Below, piece after piece: positions 53,860 to 62,101 of a stretch of DNA of 64,000 bases. The DNA is taken from assembly GCF_900637655.1 (NCBI RefSeq), contig NZ_LR134384.1, positions 2,604,001 through 2,668,000 on the forward strand, written 5' to 3'. The position numbers and the translations under genes are program-made. The stretch comes from Segatella oris. GTDB lineage: Bacteria > Bacteroidota > Bacteroidia > Bacteroidales > Bacteroidaceae. Within the stretch, counting starts at the first letter, position 1; each line of letters starts with the position of its first letter. The notes beneath the pieces were generated by a model that was given only the letters and a program-made list of their open reading frames with translations, did not search any database and was not told the origin of the DNA.

Positions 53860-54909
53860 ATGAAAAAGAAAGCAGATGCAGGCAATATAGACAGCAGGAG
53901 AAATCTTCATCGAAAGAGGAGTCCCTCCAAGAACGCAGAGATAGAAAACTATCTCTCCACACACTACGAGTTCAGATACAATACAGTATTGGGTAGAACC
54001 GAATATTGCAGTAAGGGTAATAATCGTTTTGTAAAAATCGGTCGCTATGAAATCAATACGTTTCGCAGGGAACTTGATTGCGATGAAAGCATAGCGACTT
54101 CTGCCGAGAACCTTTATTCCATCATCGAGAGCAGTTTCTCTCCCCGTATCAATCCCGTGCAGGAGTATTTCAAAGAGTTGCCACTGATAGATATAGGCGA
54201 TGGTAGTAGTAATGGTAGTAGTTACAGTGGTAGTAGTGTTCCTATTTCCTTTTCACCAAAAGCAATTCCCAATTTGGCAAGTTGCGTGGTCGTCCGTAAT
54301 TCTAACAAGTGGTTGCCGTATCTTACCAAGTGGCTTGTGGCGGTGGTCGCCAACGCAATTGACGACCGCGAGTGCCGTAACCATACCTGTCTTGTACTGA
54401 CAGGTGAGCAGGGTAAGTTCAAGACAACGTTTCTCGATTTACTTTGTCCACCCAAACTGCACGGTTACAGCTATACGGGCAAGATATATCCACAAGAGAA
54501 GGACATACTCACTTATATCGGTCAGAACCTTATCGTAAATATAGATGACCAACTCAAAGCCCTCAATAAGCGGAATGAGAACGAGCTGAAAAACCTCATC
54601 ACCTGTCCGATGGTCAAGTACCGTATGCCGTATGACAAGTACGTGGAGGAGTATCCCCACTTGGCAAGCTTCGTGGCATCAGTGAACGGCAATGACTTTC
54701 TTACAGACCCGACAGGCAGCAGAAGGTTTCTGCCCTTTGAAGTTCTATCCATAGACGTAGAGAAAGCCAAGCGTATGGGCGAAGCCTTGAAGAAAGCAGG
54801 ATACATAAAGGTGAGCAAACGAAGAAACGGTGGTAGCCCCATCTATGTCTACAAGATTAGGAAAATCCTACCCTGCCCGCTCCTTCAAACTTGTAGTAAC
54901 CAAATGTAG
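53860..54909 (+). CDS. VapE/VirE-type (primase-helicase related) protein with internal deletion
   Basis: 349 residues from the ATG at 53860 (a start at 53725 is possible). Family features: EIENYLSTHYEFRYNTVLGR, EYFKELPLI, the P-loop-like LTGEQGKFKTTFLDLLCP, IVNIDDQLKALNKRNENELK and the SVNGNDFLTDPTGSRRFLPF motif. After FEVLSIDVEKAK the sequence jumps directly to RMGEALKKAGYIKVSKR, which in full-length relatives is the C-terminus; about 100 or more residues seem to be missing in frame. Glycine/serine repeats (SNGSSYSGSS) lie near residue 115. Likely role: replication or control of the element; function is probably impaired. Confidence 0.75.
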   Translation: MKKKADAGNIDSRRNLHRKRSPSKNAEIENYLSTHYEFRYNTVLGRTEYCSKGNNRFVKIGRYEINTFRRELDCDESIATSAENLYSIIESSFSPRINPVQEYFKELPLIDIGDGSSNGSSYSGSSVPISFSPKAIPNLASCVVVRNSNKWLPYLTKWLVAVVANAIDDRECRNHTCLVLTGEQGKFKTTFLDLLCPPKLHGYSYTGKIYPQEKDILTYIGQNLIVNIDDQLKALNKRNENELKNLITCPMVKYRMPYDKYVEEYPHLASFVASVNGNDFLTDPTGSRRFLPFEVLSIDVEKAKRMGEALKKAGYIKVSKRRNGGSPIYVYKIRKILPCPLLQTCSNQM

Positions 54910-55089
54910 TAGAATGTGTAGTATTGTCTTATACTACAAAGTAATACTGATTATCAATCACTTATCACAAAATAATATGTAGTAAGAAGAAAGATGAAAA
55001 AGTTTGGAGGGGAAAACTTTGGAAACGGTAAAACCATAAAACAGACAAGCATAAATAATTATCATTCAACTCATTAAAGTATCAAAACA

Positions 55090-56057
55090 ATGAAAGAAAA
55101 AGATTTATCAGCTATCAAGCAATATTCCATCGTGGAATATCTCGAAAAGAAAGGCATCAAGCCTGCCCGCAAAACACCAACCTATGCTGTGTATCGCTCA
55201 CCATTGAGGGAAGAAGTGCATCCGAGTTTCAAGGTGGACAGGGAAAAGAACCTTTGGATAGACTATGCCGAAGGCAGGGGTGGAAGTATCATCGACCTTT
55301 GTATGCGCTTGGAAGGCTGCACGCTCTTGGAAGCCATCTGCCGTTTGGGGCAGAACGCTTCAGAGTATATAGTGCCCAGCTCCAGCTCTCCAAAGAGAGA
55401 AACATCCATCAGCCCAAAGCAAACAGAAAATACAATGGCAAGCGGTACAAGGAGACTGATAAGCATATCAGAGACCTTGCCACCACATTTACAGGAATAT
55501 CTTATCAAGGAATGTTGCATCAATTTGGAAAAGGCAATACCCTTTCTCAAATGTATCAGCTATGAGGTAAGGGGAAGAAGACATGAAACCATCGGCTTTG
55601 CCAATTCTTCGGGTAGTTATGAACTTCGGGACAACAAAATATTCAAAGGAACGATTGTCCCCAAAGACATCACTCCGATATTTGAGGACAGGGCAAACCC
55701 GTCTGTCTGTTTGAAGGCTTTATGGACTTTCTCTCTTTTCTTTCAATGAAAGGGGAAGTAACCAACCAATGTCTCGTGATGAATTCTGTGAGTAATGTAG
55801 CAAGAAGTATTCACTACCTGAACAAAAGAAATATAACCTCTGTTCGTGCTTTTCTTGATAATGACGATACAGGGCGAAAAGCAGTACAGGAATTTGTAAA
55901 CGCAGGTTTTAAGGTAGAAGATATGGCTGTGTATTATAAAGACTTCAAAGACCTCAACGAGTATCATGTCAGCCGTGTCCGTGAGCAACAGAAAGAGTTA
56001 GAGAAAACTCCCAATACAAGCAACAAAAGAAAACAAGTCAGACTTAAAATAAGATAG
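55090..56057 (+). pseudogene. Toprim/CHC2-type primase of the element, frameshifted
   Basis: N-terminal part (55090 to about 55710) resembles the zinc-binding primase domain: AIKQYSIVEYLEKKGIKPAR and SFKVDREKNLWIDYAEGRGG. The Toprim part (about 55701-56057) is in another frame: VCLFEGFMDFLSFL, SVRAFLDNDDTGRKAVQEF. The frames cross around 55701-55712 within a GTCTGTCTGT repeat, a likely slippage site. The full protein would have about 322 residues. It would help replicate the excised element. Confidence 0.8.
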
Positions 56058-56061
56058 AGGT

Positions 56062-56523
56062 ATGGAAAAGAAAGCAGTCAGCAAAGAGGAAATGGAAAAT
56101 ACCATCAGGAAATCTTTCAGTATGAGCCAAGCTGAAAGTTCAAGTGAACAAACCGTAGCTGAATTTCGAGCAAAGGGAATGAAAAATATTCAAGAGCAAA
56201 AACAACAAGAAACAGAACATGCCATAAAATATGTTACGCCAGCCGAGCCTGCACAGCATACAGAGAACACAACCGTTCAAAGACGCATCAGTGCCAAGAT
56301 GAGAAAAGAGACACTCGACGCATACAAGTAGGCGTTCCTTGTTCCAACAAAGCTATATGAGAGAAAGGCGGTTTACCTGAGCAGGGAGACACAGGAATAT
56401 GCAGACTTCATCGTACGCTGGTTGGGTGACAAGAGTTCCAACCTCTCAAGCTTTGTGGAAAATATCATCCGCACACATTTGGATGAATATGGTGAGGACA
56501 TAGAGAAATGGAGAAAACTGTGA
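56062..56523 (+). pseudogene. DUF3408 protein, in-frame TAG
   Basis: 153 codons. N-terminal half polar and Gln/Glu-rich; a TAG at 56329-56331 interrupts, and the same frame continues with LVPTKLYERKAVYLSRETQE and FVENIIRTHLDEYGEDIEKW, the conserved part of the family. DUF3408 proteins are common next to the mob genes of Bacteroides elements. The start lies 4 bases after the primase stop. Confidence 0.8.
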
Positions 56524-56589
56524 ACCGTAATAAAAAGGTCGAGGGTTTAGGGAAAAAGGAACGCCTCTTCACTCAAAAACCTTCGACAC

Positions 56590-56942
56590 TTTTCAGAGAG
56601 TAAGACAACGAACTTTTGCTAAAAATACTGAATGGTGGAACGCCACGAACGCTGTTAGATACTGAATGCATAACATCCGCTTTTCTACTACAAAACGCTT
56701 TATGCGTAAACGGTCTGTTAGGTAGCATTGCAAGACGTCAGTTTGTACCCACAAACAGCGTTTGCTCCCCTTGCTAAGTTATCGGGGAGATTAGACCGTA
56801 ATCACTCTGTTCTCATCGGTCAGTGTCCAGAAATTAAGCAATAATAAATCATCTGCAATGATTAACTTTCAAAGAAACTTATATGGACAGATATAACAGA
56901 AAGACTGCCAAGTGACAGCAACGAGGTAAGGAAGAAGTGAGG
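56590..56942 (+). other. Candidate origin of transfer region
   Basis: A non-coding stretch just upstream of mobC-relaxase, with hairpins GTTTGT-ACCC-ACAAAC (56741-56756) and CTCCCC/GGGGAG (56765-56770 with 56784-56789). The place and hairpins fit an oriT; the nick site cannot be given. Confidence 0.4.
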
Positions 56943-57311
56943 ATGAATAAGACGGAGTTCATCAAGATAAGGTGTACCTTAGAAGAAAAGCAGCTTATCA
57001 AGTCGAAGTCGGAAAGTACAGGGCGGAAGTTCTCAGACTACTGCCGTGAGATACTCCTGAATGATGAGGTAATTGCCGTCCCTAAGATGACCGACAATGA
57101 AAGGGAAGCCATCGAACTACTCAGACGAACGACCTACTTCTTACATATTTCCAATCTTATCAAGGTAAAGGATGATGCATGGGTACTGATTACCCAAAGT
57201 CTTTCTTATCTGGCAAGGGAGGCATTTAAGCGTTTCTTCAATCCCAAATACCACATTGAGGAAAGGGTAATTAAACTCTTAAATCTAATGGAGAATGATA
57301 GGAAAATGTAG
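56943..57311 (+). CDS. MobC-like mobilization protein
   Basis: 122 residues from the ATG at 56943 (a GTG two codons earlier is possible). Ribbon-helix-helix-like N-terminus (FIKIRCTLEEKQLIKSKSES, GRKFSDYCREILLND) as in plasmid MobC proteins, which bind oriT and help the relaxase. The 3' end overlaps the relaxase gene by 17 bases. Intact. Confidence 0.85.
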   Translation: MNKTEFIKIRCTLEEKQLIKSKSESTGRKFSDYCREILLNDEVIAVPKMTDNEREAIELLRRTTYFLHISNLIKVKDDAWVLITQSLSYLAREAFKRFFNPKYHIEERVIKLLNLMENDRKM

Positions 57312-58344
57312 AGCAATTGCGCATGGCAGCAATGCGCTGGAATATATTTTCAGAGAGGGCAAGCTTAGTAGTCGACTTGCCTTACATAATCTTTGCAGCA
57401 GAGAACCGAAGGCTATCTACGAGGAAATGAAGATGGTCAGCGGTTATAACAGTCGTTGCAGGAATAAGTTCCTGCGTATCGAAATCGGTATTGCACCTCA
57501 AGATGAGAAAAAGCTGCCTGTGTCAGAACTCATGCGGATAGCTCATCTGTTTGCCAAACAAATGGGACTTGACAACCACCAATGGGTGGCAGTAACACAC
57601 AAGGACACCGATAACAGGCATATCCATATCATTGCCAACCGCATCAGCCTTTACGGAGAGGTCTATGATACCACCTTTGTGAACAATAGGGCAGCAAGAG
57701 TGGCAGAGGAACTCAGTCGTAAGTATGGCATGACCATCACAAAGGAGGTCAAGGCGAAAAAGAAACATCAGAATGCAAATGCCAATCCAACAAGAGAGCA
57801 AACCAAACAAAAAGTACAGCAAATTTGTTATACCCTACTCAACCAATACAAAGGCACAGGCATCGCTGGGCATTCTATATTTCTCTATGAATTGAGCAGG
57901 AATAGCATTGGTATTGAGCGTATGAAGAACAAATAGGACAAGGTCTATGGCTTGAAGTTCTCATACGAAGGAATGACTTTCAAGGCTTCCGAAATCGGTA
58001 GGGAGTTTGGCTATCATTCCTTGCAGAAAAACTTTGAATCAACTAGCAAAGAAAAAGCAAAGAAACCTAACCAAATAATACAGAAGGCAACAGAAAAGAG
58101 CGAACAACCTGATACAGGTTATCAACTTGTTCCCAAGAGCCGTTCTTCTATCTCACGAGACAGTGATACCTTACAAGCGAAGAATCTAATCAGTGAAGTG
58201 GCTGACACTACCATAAGCGCAGCTGACGAATTAGTGGAAGGATTAGGCGATTTGATTACACCATCTGCGCATAGCGATGACTATATCGAAGTTGCATGGC
58301 AACGCAAGCTGAGAAACCAAGCAAACAGAAAGAAGCGAGGATGA
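57295..58344 (+). pseudogene. Relaxase (MobB/BmgA-like), in-frame TAG
   Basis: 349 codons. The N-terminal catalytic part is intact: MIGKCRAIAHGSNALEYIF, a likely Tyr near codon 17, and the metal-binding HKDTDNRHIHIIANR (three His). TAG at 57934-57936 stops the frame after 213 codons; the same frame continues to 58344 with GLKFSYEGMTFKASEIGRE and a basic end. A truncated but possibly active relaxase domain could still be made. Confidence 0.85.
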
Positions 58345-58425
58345 GGTATGTAATTCCATTCCAACTACGAATAGCATTAGAAAAGTGCAGAAAGAAGAAT
58401 ATCTCATTAAAAACGCTTGTTATTC

Positions 58426-58549
58426 GGTAACAAAGTATTATCTTTGCAGACAGAATAACAAGCGTTCTTTGTTAGGCAGAAAACAGCGAAGCCAAGTAGC
58501 TTGCTCGTTTCCAAATCGTTACCAGTTTAGTTATACCAATAAGGTAACT
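58426..58549. other. Right-end GGTAAC/GTTACC cluster with candidate attachment core
   Basis: GGTAAC at 58426, GTTACC at 58518, GGTAAC at 58543; AGGTAACT (58542-58549) repeats the left core directly. No gene is supported in 58345-58590. Confidence 0.5.
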
Positions 58550-58584
58550 TCTTTATTTTCAAATAGATACATTGTAATAATTAT

Positions 58585-59575
58585 CTTAGCGTGTAATTTG
58601 AGTCAAGTTACAGCCTAATTTGAGTCAAGTTGCCACACGATTTAATAGAGATTGTCACATGATTGGGTATATATTGTTCTATAAAACTACCTGTTATTAT
58701 ATGATGACAATGGATATTGTGTCGTGCGATGAGTGCCATGCTGGGCTATCCCGACTTTCGTTCCTATGAGTGACAACGGATATTGTGTTATGCGATGAGA
58801 CATTTCTCATGTAGTAACTGCGTAGCAGTTATGCTTTTGAAAGCCCGTGGTTGGCGAGGAACGAGCCTACCTCGTGGAAGTGATAACGCGTGGTTTTCAA
58901 ACCCGGTACGGGTTTTGCTTCTTCCAATTACGTGGCGGATACGAAAAAGCTGAACCCGTTCCGGGTTCATTTCATACGTCCATTTTATCCCCACGTAGGC
59001 TCACTTCGCTCGCCGACGTGGGGCTTTCAAAAGCACAACTCGTACCGAGTTGCCCTCCCACCTCTCGCCTGTTATCTTGCCACATGGTCATTACGATGAA
59101 ACAATAGGGTGGAGATTACCACACGACAGGGTATAGAACGCATGCTTATTTGAGTCATTTTACGACGTAAAGTGACGCAAGTTGCATGGTGATTTGAGTC
59201 AAAAAGCAGAGTAATCTATGTCAAATGATTATGCAAACAGATATGGATTACACGAATTGGGGATAAATCTTTGCTTTTGAATAGTTTCAATTGCTTATCC
59301 CGAACAAAGGTGTTTGATGCTGCTATTTGCCTCAAAAAGCGCAGTGATTTAAGTCTGACGGTGAGATGATTTGACGTAGATTGCATGGAATTTCAGTGTT
59401 ATTTTAGTCTTTATTTTGTATTGATTTTTGCAATATCCTGATAGCCAATGCGTTATGAACTGCCAAAATACAGCCCGTATTTGGAGCGAGATAGTCTTTC
59501 ATTTCAAATACGCGAGCTATGTAAAGACCGTTGTAAACATTGCTGACAAATATTAACACATTATTCGTTTATAGG
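58585..59575 (-). repeat. Interspersed repeat copy R7, right flank of the island (inverted partner of R6)
   Basis: Arrays with cores at 58599 and 58621 (TGAGTC twice); at 59151, 59173, 59195 and 59217 (TGAGTC, TGACGC, TGAGTC, TATGTC); and at 59328, 59350 and 59372 (TGCCTC, TAAGTC, TGACGT), all in 22-bp register. Module A in reverse at about 59450-59575. The palindrome module lies at about 58630-59130. No gene is supported. Confidence 0.9.
58815..59051. repeat. Cluster of compact palindromes, right copy
   Basis: TAACTGC-GTA-GCAGTTA (58815-58831), AAACCCG-GTA-CGGGTTT (58899-58915), TGAACCCG-TTC-CGGGTTCA (58951-58969), AACTCG-TAC-CGAGTT (59037-59051), and a larger CCCCACGT/ACGTGGGG hairpin at about 58990-59024. 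These mirror the left copy. Confidence 0.85.
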
Positions 59576-59681
59576 GATTTCAGCTTATCACATGCAATAT
59601 AGGCTACGCTGACAATATTCAAAATCGTCCCTTTTAATGATTATTATACACATTATGAGCAAGCTAAAAACATTTTTTTCT

Positions 59682-59689
59682 ACCTTTGC
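59682..59689 (+). promoter_or_regulatory. -7 box TACCTTTG for the phytase-like gene
   Basis: Matches TAnnTTTG, about 77 bases before the start at 59767. Confidence 0.55.
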
Positions 59690-59766
59690 AACATTGAATG
59701 TTCGGCTGTTTCCATAGAGAAACCCATGGGATAACGAGAGACGCCTCTCATCAAAACGTTTTGCTT

Positions 59767-60753
59767 ATGAATTTCAGACGTGTAGTTTTATTCATCATCA
59801 TATTATTGCAAATCACCTTTCTCACAGAGGGATATGGCATTTTAGGCCCTGTCGACACGACCGAATTCAACGACTCTCTGCATGCGACACTGCTTCCGCA
59901 GCATGCAATAAAGACCATTCCTCCCGGCAACTACAGTGGCATTACCTGTTTGGGAAATGATGATTATGCCGTTGTAACCGACAAAGGTCAGCATGCAGGC
60001 TTCTATACTTTTCATATCACTTTGACAGCGAATGGCGACATCCAACAAGTAGAAAACAAGGGGTTCACAATGCTTGCAGGTGCAAACAACGACGAGGAAG
60101 CCATTGCCTATAATCCTCTGACGAAGCATCTCTACATCGGCAATGAGGCTTCTTCAGAAATTATCGACTATGACATGAAAAGCCAAAAGACTGTCAACAG
60201 GGCGGTTATCAGCGACTATCAGCGACGATGTCACGTGAACCGCAGTATAGAAAGCCTCACTTTCGACCGCCGTCGCAATCGACTTTTCACAATGAATGAG
60301 TCACCACTCATCGGAGATAATGGCTTGTTAGTACGCTTAAAACAGCTGACAACCGACTTGAAAGAAGAAAAAGAGTATTCTTATCTTATTGATGAACCGC
60401 TCGAATCGTCCAACAAAGCTGACAACCGACATGCTTATGGCGTAGCCGACTTGCTGGCTTTAGACGATGGAACCATACTCGTGCTCGAACGAGAGCTATA
60501 CATCAGGGCGCTGAAACTCAACAGTTGGGTGATGAATAAGATGTTTCGCATTAAGCCTGGTAACCCTCGTAAACAGTTTGTTGCAGGCTGGCGAACATGG
60601 CTTCGCCTTGTAGACAGCGACTTTGCCAACTATGAAGGTATGTGCGAAGGCCCTCGGTTGAGCGACGGGAGGCATGTAATCGTATTCTGTGCTGACAGTC
60701 AAGATCGTTACAAAGGCGTCTTGAAAGACTATTTCCGCACGATTGTCTTTTGA
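59767..60753 (+). CDS. Secreted esterase-like protein of the phytase-like family
   Basis: 328 residues from the ATG at 59767, chosen because it starts a proper signal peptide (about 1-20, VVLFIIILLQITFLTEG); the frame could begin at 59698 but that part is not signal-like. Beta-propeller type body with SGITCLGNDDYAVVTDKG, NNDEEAIAYNPLTKHLYIGNE and RSIESLTFDRRRNRLFTMNE, as in the 'esterase-like activity of phytase' family. Likely periplasmic; the substrate is unknown. Convergent with tadA. Confidence 0.82.
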   Translation: MNFRRVVLFIIILLQITFLTEGYGILGPVDTTEFNDSLHATLLPQHAIKTIPPGNYSGITCLGNDDYAVVTDKGQHAGFYTFHITLTANGDIQQVENKGFTMLAGANNDEEAIAYNPLTKHLYIGNEASSEIIDYDMKSQKTVNRAVISDYQRRCHVNRSIESLTFDRRRNRLFTMNESPLIGDNGLLVRLKQLTTDLKEEKEYSYLIDEPLESSNKADNRHAYGVADLLALDDGTILVLERELYIRALKLNSWVMNKMFRIKPGNPRKQFVAGWRTWLRLVDSDFANYEGMCEGPRLSDGRHVIVFCADSQDRYKGVLKDYFRTIVF

Positions 60754-60780
60754 CAAAGGGACTGAAACAATCTTTCGTTT

Positions 60781-61227
60781 TCATCTTTTCTGCTTGAAAA
60801 ACTCCTGCATCAGCTGGCGGCATTCGGCTTCAAGCACACCACAAGTCACCGTGGCTTTAGGATGAAAAGCACGTGGTGCATAAAGCTGATAGCCCCGTTT
60901 TTCATCGCTTGCTCCATAGACAATGCGACCAATCTGTGCCCAGCCTATGGCTCCGGCACACATCACACAAGGTTCCACGGTCACATAGAGTGTGCAGTCA
61001 GAGAGATACTTCCCACCTAACAAATCGGCTGCCGACGTGATGGCTTGCATCTCGGCATGCGCCGTGACATCATGCAGTTTCTCGGTCAGGTTGTGTGCCC
61101 TGCTGATGATTCTATCCTTGCAGACGATGACAGCTCCAATGGGTATTTCTCCCTCTTCGGCTGCCCTTTCTGCCTCATAGAGGGCTTTTCGCATGTATTG
61201 TTCGTCCTTGTTGTCAGTTTCTTTCAT
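60781..61227 (-). CDS. tadA: tRNA adenosine(34) deaminase TadA
   Basis: 148 residues from the ATG at 61227, 2 bases after the upstream stop (a start at 61245 would overlap it). CDA fold: HAEMQAI with the zinc His and catalytic Glu, and PCVMCAGAIGWAQI with two zinc Cys; also GEIPIGAVIV. It converts A34 to inosine in tRNA-Arg(ACG). Last gene of the operon with the ABC transporter and the 61230 gene. Confidence 0.95.
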   Translation of the reverse strand: MKETDNKDEQYMRKALYEAERAAEEGEIPIGAVIVCKDRIISRAHNLTEKLHDVTAHAEMQAITSAADLLGGKYLSDCTLYVTVEPCVMCAGAIGWAQIGRIVYGASDEKRGYQLYAPRAFHPKATVTCGVLEAECRQLMQEFFKQKR

Positions 61228-61229
61228 GT

Positions 61230-62084
61230 TTATTTCAGTGAACATTTCCTCGATACATTGGTAAAATTGATGCTGACCATGGTCTGTCCATACTGCTCTA
61301 CATTGATATGCTTATAGCAGGAATAGTCGAGGTTCATATCCGTGTTGGTTCTCAACAACAGATTTTCAATCGCAGTTCCTTTGCCTTCACTGATTGTTGT
61401 CGACCTACTGTTGATGGTATCTTCGGTTGCAAAGAATGTAAATTGACCGATATGTGTATCTGTTAAGCCCAGTCCATGCGTCCCGATATCAATGGTTGCC
61501 CGTTGAAAATTGCAGCCGTCTAACAACAATTCAACCTTTCTACGGAAATCAAAGGTGTCAGCTTTGAGATTTGCTATATTCAAGGAGCCACCTTTCAAGT
61601 TAAGACTTTTAGGGTTGGCAAGCAGCTGAAGCAACGTAGCCTTAGGCATATTGACAATGATGACCGCAGTTTGTGAGCTGTAATCAGTGTCGTAATCTTC
61701 TTCAGAGGTTTGCTCTTCCTCTTTCTTTTCCACAATTTCAAACGTCCTTCCTTCAGCCTTTGTTTTTCCCACTTCGCTACTGGTAATAATATCAAGCATC
61801 GTGCCTTTCATCTTCACTTCTACGAGTTCAGAAGGATAATCAACCGTGATTTCACGGGCATTATCGTCAGAAACCAACTCTATGATGTAGTTCTGACTCT
61901 CTTCATCATAGGGATCTAAGGCCACAAAAGCTTGAATGGCCGTGAGCTTCTGCGTCTTTAACGTTCCTCTTATGCAGGTTTGGAATATTCTGGCCGGCTG
62001 CTCCAACGACATGGTTGAAGTCATCACAAGCATCAGGTAGCTTGCAGCAATGAGTCCAAGGATTATCTTTGTTGTTGTTTTCAT
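61230..62084 (-). CDS. Exported or membrane-anchored protein of unknown function
   Basis: 284 residues with one N-terminal hydrophobic segment (about 5-24; signal or anchor). The middle holds an acidic, Glu-rich linker (EKKEEEQTSEEDYDTDY), and the C-terminal half has repeated short beta segments (SLNLKGGSLNIANLKADTF, CNFQRATIDIGTHGLGLTD) that suggest a small beta helix, like DUF2807-type autotransporter-adhesin head domains. It lies 17 bases after the ABC permease, so it may work with that transporter. Function unknown. Confidence 0.75.
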   Translation of the reverse strand: MKTTTKIILGLIAASYLMLVMTSTMSLEQPARIFQTCIRGTLKTQKLTAIQAFVALDPYDEESQNYIIELVSDDNAREITVDYPSELVEVKMKGTMLDIITSSEVGKTKAEGRTFEIVEKKEEEQTSEEDYDTDYSSQTAVIIVNMPKATLLQLLANPKSLNLKGGSLNIANLKADTFDFRRKVELLLDGCNFQRATIDIGTHGLGLTDTHIGQFTFFATEDTINSRSTTISEGKGTAIENLLLRTNTDMNLDYSCYKHINVEQYGQTMVSINFTNVSRKCSLK

Positions 62085-62101
62085 TATTGCTCCTCCTTCT
62101 T

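Larger units (their letters stand above)
40307..58590. mobile_element. Decayed Bacteroides-type mobilizable island carrying an envelope export cluster
   Basis: About 18 kb. Left: two tandem tyrosine recombinases and a small coupled gene. Right: paired HTH proteins, VapE-type protein, Toprim primase, DUF3408 protein, MobC-like protein and relaxase, as in mobilizable elements of Bacteroides (NBU/Tn4555-like gene content). Middle: intact cargo 43559-52402. The direct repeat AGGTAACT (40307-40314 and 58542-58549) and GGTAAC/GTTACC clusters mark the ends; the right limit could lie anywhere from 58549 to 58590. Six of the mobility genes are damaged, so the element is probably fixed. Confidence 0.85.

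Noticed and set aside
42614..57936. Programmed stop-codon readthrough or a recoded genetic code in the island
   Set aside because: TAA, TGA and TAG all occur, together with frameshifts and a deletion, only in mobility genes; the cargo and the chromosome use normal stops. Decay is simpler.
40307..58590. Full conjugative transposon (CTnDOT type)
   Set aside because: No tra genes, coupling protein or tetQ-rteAB region are present; only mobilization genes.
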